From Saprospiraceae bacterium (GTDB lineage: Bacteria > Bacteroidota > Bacteroidia > Chitinophagales > Saprospiraceae): a stretch of DNA of 64,000 nt. Location of the stretch: assembly GCA_016787415.1 (NCBI GenBank), contig JAEUUT010000229.1, forward strand, positions 1-64,000. The letters run 5' to 3'. Below are positions 26,595-35,253 of the stretch, piece by piece. Each line of letters opens with the position of its first letter. The first letter of the stretch is position 1. The position numbers and the translations under genes are program-made. The notes under the pieces are model-generated. The model did not search any database, had not been told where the DNA came from, and worked only from the letters and a program-made list of their open reading frames with translations.

Positions 26595-27170
26595 TCAATA
26601 CCAATTATACCCCACCGCCACGCTCAGTCCCAGCCCGGTCAGTTGGCCTGCGGGGTGGTCGATCGAGTTGTAATGTACCCGCGCCTGAATATCCAGTGCG
26701 CTGTGGCGCCCTTGCCAGATTTCGTAGCCTGTGGCTGCGAGCAGGCCTGCGCCGAAATAAAATTTGCGTTCATCGGCATTTTTGATGTCGTAAAATGCCG
26801 GAGCATCCATGCCCAGGCCCGCGCCGCCCAACACCCACCAGCGTGACAGCGGCCAGAACTGTATGGAAGGAATAATGCCCTCAAAACCCCGATCGCGACG
26901 GCGGCCTTCTCCTTCATACGCATACACCGTACCCGGCAGGTAGATCAGCAAGGCCGTGCGTTGGCCGAGCATTTTACCGATTTTAAAGTTGGGGAACGAC
27001 AAACCCGCCTGCGTTTTCGTAGGCAGGTCGGCGCCAGAAAGATGCAGGCTGGAAGCGCCGAGAGCAGTTCCGAACAGGAAGCCTTTGCGGGTGATGTGTT
27101 TTTGTTCAGTGGATTGCCCTGGCAAAATAAAATGGCCCAGGAGCAACAGAAATACTGGCAGAAGCCTCAT
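26595..27170 (-). CDS. Outer-membrane beta-barrel protein of unknown function
   Basis: The 191-residue product has a signal peptide (MRLLPVFLLLLGHFILPGQS). Alternating hydrophobic strands and a C-terminal aromatic pattern (LSVAVGYNWY) are typical of small outer-membrane barrels. Residues Gly/Tyr/Trp are common in the strands. No specific family was recognised. It is co-directional with the EAD-like gene, but the hairpin element lies between them. Confidence 0.65.
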   Translation of the reverse strand: MRLLPVFLLLLGHFILPGQSTEQKHITRKGFLFGTALGASSLHLSGADLPTKTQAGLSFPNFKIGKMLGQRTALLIYLPGTVYAYEGEGRRRDRGFEGIIPSIQFWPLSRWWVLGGAGLGMDAPAFYDIKNADERKFYFGAGLLAATGYEIWQGRHSALDIQARVHYNSIDHPAGQLTGLGLSVAVGYNWY

Positions 27171-27276
27171 AGCACAATGAATTTGAATGGTAACAAAAAA
27201 TCGTTCTTGCGCATTAAACGCGCTGCAAAACTGCCCCTGTCAGGCACAGGAAAAAGTTACCATAGGGTAAAAAAGG

Positions 27277-27852
27277 CTATCTGGCTCCAATATTTCTACG
27301 GATGCGGCTCAGGCTTTGGGTGGTGATGCCCAGGTACGATGCAATGTGTTTTTGCGGTGTTCGCTGAATGAGGTTGGGCGTTTTTTCCAGCAAATCCCGG
27401 TAACGTTCGCCGGCCGTTTTGAGCAGCAGATCGATCTGCTGTTGTTGTTTTTCCACGTACGACGATTCGGCAGATACCAGAAACAACACCATGCCCATCG
27501 GCGTCGCTTTCAAGCGCTCAATGTTGTCGCGTGAAATGCGCAGCATTTCAGAATGCTCCAACGCCATCGTTTCCAGCGGAGAATGCTGACGGGTAATCAG
27601 CGACATATAATCGCCGAAAAACGCGTTTTCATACATCAGGTCGAGGCACACATAACTGTTTTCTTTCCACAAAAAAACGCCGCCGCTGCCCGACAGAATA
27701 AAATACCCGTAGCGCTCGGCCGAGCCGAAAGGCTTGATGATCTCGTTTTTTTTGAACTGAACGAGGTCGCAGTAACTGGCAAACTCTTCCCAGGCGGCCA
27801 GCGGCGCTTCGAAATAGGGGTCGAAGGAGGTTTTTAATTTTTGCGCAAGCAT
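27277..27852 (-). CDS. Crp/Fnr-family transcriptional regulator
   Basis: The 191-residue product has a cyclic-nucleotide-binding-type barrel (about 20-120, FILSGSGGVFLWKENSYVCLDL, GDYMSLITRQ). A C-terminal winged helix has the recognition helix IASYLGITTQSLSRIRR. The conserved cAMP-contacting RGE/RT residues of Crp are not seen, so the ligand is unknown, as in many bacteroidete homologues. FNR-type cysteines are absent. It is a single gene. Its target cannot be inferred. Confidence 0.88.
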   Translation of the reverse strand: MLAQKLKTSFDPYFEAPLAAWEEFASYCDLVQFKKNEIIKPFGSAERYGYFILSGSGGVFLWKENSYVCLDLMYENAFFGDYMSLITRQHSPLETMALEHSEMLRISRDNIERLKATPMGMVLFLVSAESSYVEKQQQQIDLLLKTAGERYRDLLEKTPNLIQRTPQKHIASYLGITTQSLSRIRRNIGAR

Positions 27853-27892
27853 GAGAGCGAAAATAGTTGTTTGTCTATCAATTGTATGAATA

Positions 27893-27932
27893 AAAAAAGC
27901 GCCGACCCGGATACCCGGGTCGGCGCTTTTTT
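27893..27932. terminator. Strong bidirectional terminator
   Basis: GCGCCGACCCGG pairs perfectly with its complement around a 4-base loop, flanked by six A and six T. It lies 20 bases past the stop of the minus-strand T9SS gene and upstream of the Crp-family gene. Confidence 0.9.
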
Positions 27933-27951
27933 ATGTTTATAAGCAAGTCGC

Positions 27952-28752
27952 TTATTTTTCCACCACCAGTTGCTTTACAGCAGTCCACTGCCCAAAATGA
28001 ATTTTAGCCGTGTACAAGCCTGAAGGCAACTGCATGATATTCAGTTCATTATCGGCAGATGGCAGGTCGCTTTGAAGCACTTTGCGGCCGTTGCTATCGA
28101 ACACGGTGATGGTTCCCGACTGGCTTTTAGCCAATTGCACCCTCACACTGGAGCGTGCAGGATTGGGAAAAATGCGTACAAGGCGATTGGCTTCCGGATC
28201 GGAAGTAGCCGTAATTCCCGTTGTATATTTCACCTTTTTACTGCTGAGCAGCACGTTGTCGCCCGTGCGACCGCCGTTGCCGTTGGCACACAGCGAGACG
28301 AAGTAGAATTTGAGGGAATCTCCGGTGAGCGTCGTGGGGGCCGTCCAGGTGAAATTCCAGGAGGCCATACCATTGTTCATGGTTTTGGCCGACGACTGGC
28401 GTGCATACTGGCGGGTGGCGCTGTTGGCGATGTTGACGCCGGTGCCGGTACCAAGATTGCCGCATTTTGCATTGGCGCCATCGAGGCAGGTAAGTTGGAA
28501 GCCCGCTTTGACACAATTGCTGGCATTGGTCAGGGTGAGGGTGTAGGCATGGCCAGCGATAACGGTATCGGGCACGCCGCTGAGCGTTACAGTACCTGTG
28601 TAACTGCCGCCGGTGTGGCAGTTAGACTGAGCACAGGTTGTTTCACCTGGAGCGCCGGTTCTGCCGGTAGGCGGGTTGCTGGGGTCAAGACTTGTCAGGG
28701 AGAGCCATACAGCCGCGAGGCCGGTGAAAACGAAAAAGGCAGGAATACGCAT
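27952..28752 (-). CDS. T9SS cargo protein with choice-anchor V/Reeler-like domain
   Basis: The 266-residue product has a signal peptide (MRIPAFFVFTGLAAVWLSL). The cysteine-containing motif GRTGAPGETTCAQSNCHTGG follows, then a beta-sandwich with several Cys. A type A T9SS sorting domain covers about 190-266 (RIFPNPARSSVRVQL ... LPSGLYTAKIHFG). The CxxxxCH-type motif is typical of choice-anchor V proteins and might bind haem, but this is unproven. It should be released from or attached to the cell surface. ATG 28752 was chosen because the signal peptide starts there. Confidence 0.8.
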   Translation of the reverse strand: MRIPAFFVFTGLAAVWLSLTSLDPSNPPTGRTGAPGETTCAQSNCHTGGSYTGTVTLSGVPDTVIAGHAYTLTLTNASNCVKAGFQLTCLDGANAKCGNLGTGTGVNIANSATRQYARQSSAKTMNNGMASWNFTWTAPTTLTGDSLKFYFVSLCANGNGGRTGDNVLLSSKKVKYTTGITATSDPEANRLVRIFPNPARSSVRVQLAKSQSGTITVFDSNGRKVLQSDLPSADNELNIMQLPSGLYTAKIHFGQWTAVKQLVVEK

Positions 28753-28932
28753 AAGTTGGTGTACATGAAAAATTTGAGCGTCAGAAATGTCGGTGAAGTT
28801 TTTTGCCGACATCCGGTCGGAGGCTTTTTCAACCAAATGAGTCAAAAAGAGCCGGAACCAGAAAATAACAATCCCCTAACACGTAATTTTTAACCAAAGG
28901 GTTGCGTGGTGTTCGACACGATTGTGAAATTG

Positions 28933-31821
28933 TTACTGCCGGTACTCCAACCCGTCCGAACTCCGCACCCAATACGTCTTCTGGTCTTTGGTTTTCATCT
29001 GGAAAATCAGGCCGTCCATGTCAGAAGCGCCGCTGTGGGAGTCTTTAAATACTTTCACCAGGCGGTTATCTGCCGAAACCAGCACACTGGTAATACCGTC
29101 TCCAAGCACGATTTGGCCGTTTTTCAAAGTCATAACGCTCACGGGATCCGAGTTTTGATACCCCAGCACCGGACGGTTGGGGAAATAATGCATCAATTCA
29201 CCCTTCCAGTTGAAGAGCATGGCCGTGCCGTTGGTATCGCGCGAACAGAAAAGGCGGTCGGGCGCTACGATTTGCAGGCTGAAATATTTCAGCGGCTGCA
29301 CCAGTCGGCCAGTCGAATCGAGGATGCCTTGCGGGAAACGGGCTTTTTGAACCAGTTTGCTCAGTTCTTCTATAGGCATTTTGGCGATGCGCTCGCTTTC
29401 TTCCACGGAGAGTTGTTCCATCGCCACCACGTAGTCGAATTTCCAGTTGCCGCCATTCGTGTGCGGCATTTTTCCGCAGGTGAGGTTGCCGAGGTCGAAA
29501 ATCGGTTCACCCTGCTCATTGATCGCCACGGTTTTGCTTTTTTTCGGGTTGTCGTAGTCGACGATGGTGACGATGTTGCGCGATTTCAGGTGTATTGGCC
29601 CCTGATATACCCCAAATGGAGTCAGTTGGCGGCCTTTTTTGTCGAAATAAGCCGTGGCGATGCGTTCGCGTTGTTTCTGGATGGCTTTGCCCATTTGGAT
29701 GTTCGAAACGCCTCGTTCGAATGTCAGGTAACGGATATATTGCACCTCGATGGGCGGTTGTGCTGGCTGATTCACCCGATGTACCCGCAGCGTACCGGGG
29801 TAGAGATTTCCCTGCTTGTAAGGTTGGCCTATTGGCGTTTCCAGCACCATATACATCGAAAGTGGCTGGTATGCGACCTCTGCTTTGGGTGGCAACACCC
29901 AGTTGCCATCGGCGCCCAGCACCCCGCAGGCATCGAAATCGCCAGAAGAATAGGCCCTGGAACGAGGGGGCTCTTCGGGCACCATCTCCTTGATGGCCGG
30001 TTCGGGCACCACCATTATTTCCGGTTCGCGTTTCGGGGCAGGCTTGGCGACTTTGAGGCGCATGACGGCCACCAATCCGGTTTCTTCGGTGGCAGGTAAT
30101 GCTACAAATCCCGGCTGGACGATATTTTGAAAACGTTCGTTGAGGTACAATTTGTCAAAACCGCCGTTTCGGTAACGGGCATACACCAAAAGGTCGCCGA
30201 CGGGGGTCCGGATTTGGCGTTGCAATTGCCATTCTTTCAAGGAATCAGGCACAAGTCGCCGGGTACCATCTTCAAAAATGGCGGTCACCGGCCCATTGTA
30301 GCCCGATGATTTGAACGCAGCAATCGGGTCGTTATAGCCATCCGTGATGATTCGTTTATCTTCAAAAATGGCGTTGTTTTTCAGTCGGTATGCTGCCCAT
30401 CGTCCATTTCGCTCTTCACACCAGAAGATCGAATCACGGGGGTTCGATTCGGCGCGAATGGTACTGTATTTCACGGGAATAACAAACTCTCCTTTGCTGT
30501 TGATCACACCAAACAAACTGTCTTTTTTTACCCTGTACACGTGTGGAAACACGCGCACCATTTCGTCGAATCCTGCTGGGTGCAGCAGGACACTTTCGCG
30601 GTTGTAGAGCCCGAATTCGTATTTATTACCGTTGATTTTTGACAGTTTAAAAACAAAGGGGTTCGTTTCCACAATTTCACCACTGTCAAAACCCCGAAAG
30701 GTGGCAATTTCATGCAGCGCCGTGTCGTAAATGGCGTTGTAGTCGGGGAATTGTAGCCAAAAATGCGGGAATTCGCGGGTGTCGAAAGTGCCGATGCCGC
30801 GCACCGTTTCCGGAAGCAAGGACTTGCCTTGTTGGTCGAGCAGGTTGGAACGGGCATTGCTGCCGTTGGCGTCGTACTCATTTACCATGAGCAAGCGCCC
30901 GCGGGCCACCGGATACATACTCCGGGCCGTGATAGGCCGAACGATACGGCCACTGTGATCCAGCAGCCCCAGGCGCTCGTCTTTTTCCACGATCAGAAAC
31001 GGCCCGAAGGGTTTGATGGTTCGGTAAATGGTATCGATGATAATGCGTCCGTCGGCGTCGATCATGCCGACGATACCCGATTTTTTGAACGGATATCTTG
31101 GGCCGGTCACAATGAAATGCCCCTCCTGTCCGCCTGCTATAATGTTCGTCCATACGAACGGTGTACGCACCTTTCCGCTGCGGTCGCCAATGGCAAAGTG
31201 ATCCTCGTTTTCCGCCAGGATAAAATGACTGGCGTCGGCCACACGGCCCGCCGGAAAATCGCGGGGGAATATTTCTTTCAGGTTGACATCCACGAAATTC
31301 ATGGCGTCTTTCGATTTCCATACTTCTGCAAAACCGTGGGTAAAGGGCAAAGGGTCGAGGTATTGCCGCATAGGCTTATAAAGGTTTGAGAACCAATTGA
31401 GTGAATTGGTGACAATCAGATTCTGAAACGCTTTTTGCGTATGGTTTCGCAGGTCGTGGTAGGTCACTTCCCGTTCGCCAAAAACCACGATCAGGTGCGC
31501 GATGCTGTCGATCAGCCGGTTGTCTGCCGAATAGTTTCGGGCTCCGACGGCGTAGGAGCCCCGGCCGGTGGCCTGTATTTTTTGTCCGTTGCGGAGCAAA
31601 AGCACGGGCTGCTTGTCATTGCCGGATTTCAGGGTGGTAAATATTTTTCCAGTAGGAATGATGTCTCCCGGCGTTTCATAGATGGTTGGAATAACAACCT
31701 TTCCTTGTTCGTCGGAGTAGCCGTATTTGCCATTGGCGCCGAGGTAGGGGATGAGAGGCTGGGCGGTGGCTATTGTTGCGAACCACAGGACGGCGCACAG
31801 TAAGAGCAGTTGGTTTTTCAT
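28933..31821 (-). CDS. Secreted WG-repeat protein (962 aa)
   Basis: A signal peptide (to about residue 20, ATAQ) is followed by tandem WG/YG-type repeats of the form GKYGYSDEQGKVVIPTIYE across the whole length. Some are degenerate (IGDRSGKVRTPFVW, GMIDADGRIIIDTIY, GLLDHSGRIVRPI). No enzymatic domain or T9SS tail is visible. WG repeats are beta-hairpin scaffolds of unknown binding partner. It is the last of seven co-directional secreted-protein genes, 35 bases after the next WG gene. Confidence 0.85.
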   Translation of the reverse strand: MKNQLLLLCAVLWFATIATAQPLIPYLGANGKYGYSDEQGKVVIPTIYETPGDIIPTGKIFTTLKSGNDKQPVLLLRNGQKIQATGRGSYAVGARNYSADNRLIDSIAHLIVVFGEREVTYHDLRNHTQKAFQNLIVTNSLNWFSNLYKPMRQYLDPLPFTHGFAEVWKSKDAMNFVDVNLKEIFPRDFPAGRVADASHFILAENEDHFAIGDRSGKVRTPFVWTNIIAGGQEGHFIVTGPRYPFKKSGIVGMIDADGRIIIDTIYRTIKPFGPFLIVEKDERLGLLDHSGRIVRPITARSMYPVARGRLLMVNEYDANGSNARSNLLDQQGKSLLPETVRGIGTFDTREFPHFWLQFPDYNAIYDTALHEIATFRGFDSGEIVETNPFVFKLSKINGNKYEFGLYNRESVLLHPAGFDEMVRVFPHVYRVKKDSLFGVINSKGEFVIPVKYSTIRAESNPRDSIFWCEERNGRWAAYRLKNNAIFEDKRIITDGYNDPIAAFKSSGYNGPVTAIFEDGTRRLVPDSLKEWQLQRQIRTPVGDLLVYARYRNGGFDKLYLNERFQNIVQPGFVALPATEETGLVAVMRLKVAKPAPKREPEIMVVPEPAIKEMVPEEPPRSRAYSSGDFDACGVLGADGNWVLPPKAEVAYQPLSMYMVLETPIGQPYKQGNLYPGTLRVHRVNQPAQPPIEVQYIRYLTFERGVSNIQMGKAIQKQRERIATAYFDKKGRQLTPFGVYQGPIHLKSRNIVTIVDYDNPKKSKTVAINEQGEPIFDLGNLTCGKMPHTNGGNWKFDYVVAMEQLSVEESERIAKMPIEELSKLVQKARFPQGILDSTGRLVQPLKYFSLQIVAPDRLFCSRDTNGTAMLFNWKGELMHYFPNRPVLGYQNSDPVSVMTLKNGQIVLGDGITSVLVSADNRLVKVFKDSHSGASDMDGLIFQMKTKDQKTYWVRSSDGLEYRQ

Positions 31822-31856
31822 TCGTTGAGTTGATTGAATTGCTTCTGATAGGGAAA

Positions 31857-33515
31857 TTATTTCTGTTTATACTCATACTCTGCGCCGGTATCGTCGATCG
31901 CAAAAAAACGAATCGCGTATTCGGTTTTCGTTCTGGCGCAGGCCACTATTTTCCGGCCCTTGGGCAATTGGGCTTCCACTTCCGGAATGCTGGAATAAGG
32001 CGTAATACTGGCCCAGTATTTATGGGATGTGAGGCGGCGCCCGTTGGGTGCGTGCAAGGCCGTAAAGTCGCCGATTTTGGTGTAGAAATAGCCGTTCATC
32101 TCTTTGATGTTGTGATAATACCAGTCGTCGTAGTACTCAGGCTGAATCTGTTTGCCGGTACTGGCGTTGAGCAAGGTTCTTTTGCCGCCCACCTGCGCTG
32201 TCATATATTGAGGCGGGCGTGTGGTAACCGACAAACTGTTATAGTCGAAGCCGGTCAATTGTTTGCCCTTGCCGTTGAAAAGCGCTCTTTTTTCATTCAG
32301 GGTAACCTCAATGGGCCCATCGAGGTCAAAAATTTCATAGTAGTCGTACAAAGGCGGTATGATCTCGCCTTTATCAAGGTGCCAGAGGCCGATTTTCCCA
32401 TTTTCGGTGTGTTTGTGCACGAAATAAAGGCCGTATGCCTCTTTGTACACGATGGTAGACTTGCCGGATTCGTCTTTTTTTTCAACAGGCGCGTTATGCT
32501 TCCAGGCGGACAGGTCGGCGAATTGCAAGGGCGAGCGGAGTTTGCCGCTCCTATCCAGAATGCCCCATTTGCCTCCTTTGGACACCTTCATCAAATCGCA
32601 GTAGTAAAATTGGGAAATGGCATCGTACTCGGCCTGTGCAACGACCTGGCCGGTGGAGTCGACGAGCCCGTTTCGCTGTTTGCCGCCTGCTGCCTTGACG
32701 CCGAAGCGGAACAGGCCGTTTTTCAGGCGTTCCGGGATGGTTTCGTATTCAAAGGGAACCTCCAGCGTGCCGTTTAAATGTACCACGCCCGTTTTTCCAT
32801 TTTTTACGGCTACAACATGCTGTTCGAATACCTTCTGGATTTTGTCGTATTCACAAGGTATTACGAGGCGGTTCTGATAATCCAGTATGCCCCAGCGCCC
32901 TTGCTGTTTTACCGCCAGCAGGGGCCGGCCCGCAACAGGTTCGGTGCTCATTTCCTCGTAATTGCTTTCTATCAGCACCTGCAATTTATCGCCGCCGATG
33001 GGCCTGACAACCAGTTGTTTCCCCGGTGACATAAACACCAGCGTGGTGTCGGCGCCGAACGTTCCTTTTTCGTATTCAAAAGGCACCAGTTCTTTGCCCG
33101 ACAAATTCATGACGCCGCATCCTGCATCTTTTTTCCAGGCAAAAAGCACATCGAAATAGCGCTTGATGGAAACATATTCGAACGGGATCACCGTTTCGCC
33201 TTTTTTGTTGATGACGCCGTAGTATTTGCGCGGCTCTCTGCAAATCATAAAATCCGAATACTTGAAGTCCAGGTCCTCATAAATGAAAGGAATCAGGATG
33301 CTGTCGTTGAGGACGTATCCCCACAATTTGTTGTACTGATGAATGTGCGGTTTGCCGTCTTTGAATCCCTTGGGAATGCTGCGCAGAAAGTCTTCTTTGG
33401 CAGACACTTCTTCGACTGGGACATCGACATCATGCATAACTTCGTGTTCCGTTTCGACTTGGGCGAAAGCGGTGAGCGGAAGTAATAAAAACAGGGTGTA
33501 GAAGAGTTTTTTCAT
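31857..33515 (-). CDS. Secreted WG-repeat protein (552 aa)
   Basis: A signal peptide (MKKLFYTLFLLLPLTAFAQ) is followed by about ten WG repeats, for example YGVINKKGETVIPFEYVSIK, CGVMNLSGKELVPFEYEKG and WGILDYQNRLVIPCEYDKI. The C-terminal 100 residues are less regular. No other domain is seen. ATG 33515 was taken because the extra 12 codons upstream precede a clear signal peptide. It lies between two WG genes on the same strand. Confidence 0.87.
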   Translation of the reverse strand: MKKLFYTLFLLLPLTAFAQVETEHEVMHDVDVPVEEVSAKEDFLRSIPKGFKDGKPHIHQYNKLWGYVLNDSILIPFIYEDLDFKYSDFMICREPRKYYGVINKKGETVIPFEYVSIKRYFDVLFAWKKDAGCGVMNLSGKELVPFEYEKGTFGADTTLVFMSPGKQLVVRPIGGDKLQVLIESNYEEMSTEPVAGRPLLAVKQQGRWGILDYQNRLVIPCEYDKIQKVFEQHVVAVKNGKTGVVHLNGTLEVPFEYETIPERLKNGLFRFGVKAAGGKQRNGLVDSTGQVVAQAEYDAISQFYYCDLMKVSKGGKWGILDRSGKLRSPLQFADLSAWKHNAPVEKKDESGKSTIVYKEAYGLYFVHKHTENGKIGLWHLDKGEIIPPLYDYYEIFDLDGPIEVTLNEKRALFNGKGKQLTGFDYNSLSVTTRPPQYMTAQVGGKRTLLNASTGKQIQPEYYDDWYYHNIKEMNGYFYTKIGDFTALHAPNGRRLTSHKYWASITPYSSIPEVEAQLPKGRKIVACARTKTEYAIRFFAIDDTGAEYEYKQK

Positions 33516-33533
33516 AAAAGTATGGTTGGTTTT

Positions 33534-33582
33534 AACGTCGGCAGGTTTCAACGTCGGCAGGGTTTAGAACCCTGCCGACGTT
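33534..33582. repeat. Palindromic hairpin of AACGTCGGCAGGGTT units
   Basis: A 33-base near-perfect palindrome (33550-33582) is preceded by a second left-arm unit (33534-33548). This gives two left units and one right unit. It lies between two WG genes. The same unit forms the nested palindrome at 35179-35246, in the next gap. Confidence 0.85.
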
Positions 33583-33585
33583 CAT

Positions 33586-35145
33586 TTAATATTCCCCCAT
33601 CTGATCGATATACACCCAGGTTTTCTCTTGTTCGGGCGATTCAATCAGACCTTTGGCTACAATATGCCGCCCCGGTTTGAGTTTGCCGTTTTTGCGCGCT
33701 TTTTCATCGGCGTTATCGTCCGGATTTTCGATCTTTTTAAAGTGGTGCGTTGTGAGGCGTTTCCCGAACGGGTCGAACAGCGCAAATGTGCCGTTCATAT
33801 CCGGCATGGTAAAAAAGCCGTGGAGCAGGATGGGGCCGGGCGCACCAAATGCCTCTTCAGTGACAAGCGCGCCGTCCATTCCATGAATTTGCCATTCACC
33901 ACTGCTTTTGTTGGCCAAAATGCACGTGCGGTATTCATGCACGGTGATCTGATTTCGGTCGCCCCCCATCAGGTCGCGCCCCTGCAAATCATAAAGCCGT
34001 TGCTGGGCGTTTTTCATATATGCTACTACGGGGCCTTTTTCGTCCAATATCTGAACTTGTGAAAAATTGCCTTCAAACAGGCGTCCTTGCTCGACGTGGT
34101 ACAACACCGACTGTTGATTGGACAACTTTTGAATCCAGAAATCACCACGTATCTGCCCTTTTTTGCTCATTTTAAGGCCAACTTGGGCGCGCTCCCAGTG
34201 GACGGGCGTGTAGGCAACGGGCATGGGTTTAAAGGGAGCATCCACAGGAATGATCACGCGGCCTTTGTGGTCGGCGAGCCCATAAGATGCGCCTTTTTTC
34301 AGGTCGTAGAATGTACTGATGTCAAATCGTCTGCCGCATTCCTGGTATTCAAATGGTATCAGCACACGCCCAGTTGTGTTGACCAATCCTTTCTGATCGG
34401 GCGCGAGCGAAACCGCCATATGGCCGTTGATGTCCGGCGGAGCAATGTCCGTGTATTGAAGCGGCAGTATCTCGCGGTCGTTCCAGTCGCGGACGCCGTT
34501 TTTTCCCTGCTGCCCTTCCGTGACGCATACCAGGCCGGGCGTTACCCATGCGATGCGGTAGTATTTGAATGGAAACAGCACTTTGCCCGCGTGGTCGACA
34601 ATGGCCGATACTTCGCCCAGCGTCGGGTCTATTTTGGTGGCCACCAGCAAACCGGAGCGCCCGGCGCCGATGCGGTTGGTGGCTTCGGCATCGAGCGCTT
34701 CGAATTGGGTTTCAAAAAGCACGTTGCCTTGCGGGTCAAAATACTGCTGGCGGCCGTTTTTGGACAAAAAACTGGTAGGGTCTTTTACTTTCCAGGCGTA
34801 CAATTGTCCGCCTTGTTCGTATTCAAACGGCAACACCGTGCGGCCGTGTTTGTCGATCACACCCCAATAGCCTTCGTAGTTGTGTACCACCATAAAATCG
34901 CTGTACACATTGGGCATTTTGTAAAACTGAATGGGCACCAGCAGGGAGTCGTCGAGCGCCCAGCCGGTTTTATCGCCTTCCTGCACATGCTGGGGCACGC
35001 CGGTGCGGTAGCGGCCGAAACGGGTTTTGGGGCCTTTGATTTGGGGCTCTTCCACGGGCGCCGGAACAGGGGTTTCTTCCCGAATCTGGGCTTTTAGTCC
35101 GGAGAACAGGAGCAGAAAAATGAAAAAGGGGAGGTGTTTGTACAT
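33586..35145 (-). CDS. Secreted WG-repeat protein (519 aa)
   Basis: A signal peptide (MYKHLPFFIFLLLFSGLKAQ) and a short Pro/Glu-rich segment precede WG repeats such as WGVIDKHGRTVLPFEYEQG, GLVNTTGRVLIPFEYQ and YGLADHKGRVIIPVD. The C-terminus (KTWVYIDQMGEY) has no sorting domain. Hairpins of the same palindromic unit lie on both sides of the gene, which may have spread with gene duplication. Confidence 0.86.
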   Translation of the reverse strand: MYKHLPFFIFLLLFSGLKAQIREETPVPAPVEEPQIKGPKTRFGRYRTGVPQHVQEGDKTGWALDDSLLVPIQFYKMPNVYSDFMVVHNYEGYWGVIDKHGRTVLPFEYEQGGQLYAWKVKDPTSFLSKNGRQQYFDPQGNVLFETQFEALDAEATNRIGAGRSGLLVATKIDPTLGEVSAIVDHAGKVLFPFKYYRIAWVTPGLVCVTEGQQGKNGVRDWNDREILPLQYTDIAPPDINGHMAVSLAPDQKGLVNTTGRVLIPFEYQECGRRFDISTFYDLKKGASYGLADHKGRVIIPVDAPFKPMPVAYTPVHWERAQVGLKMSKKGQIRGDFWIQKLSNQQSVLYHVEQGRLFEGNFSQVQILDEKGPVVAYMKNAQQRLYDLQGRDLMGGDRNQITVHEYRTCILANKSSGEWQIHGMDGALVTEEAFGAPGPILLHGFFTMPDMNGTFALFDPFGKRLTTHHFKKIENPDDNADEKARKNGKLKPGRHIVAKGLIESPEQEKTWVYIDQMGEY

Positions 35146-35178
35146 GTGTGTAAGGGGTTGAGGTGAGTCGTTTTTTTG

Positions 35179-35246
35179 AAACGTCGGCAGGGTTGAACGT
35201 CGGCAGGGTTTTAAACCCTGCCGACGTTTGAAACCCTGCCGACGTT
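35179..35246. repeat. Nested palindrome of 16-base AACGTCGGCAGGGTTG units
   Basis: Two tandem units (35179-35210) are followed by two inverted units (35211-35246), which meet at TTTTAAA. The hairpin could pair as one long stem or as two. It lies 7 bases before the stop of the TonB-WG gene. Confidence 0.88.
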
Positions 35247-35253
35247 GATTTAA

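Noticed and set aside
28906..30099. 397-residue plus-strand frame
   Set aside because: Antisense shadow of the WG-repeat gene; no recognisable domain or start context.
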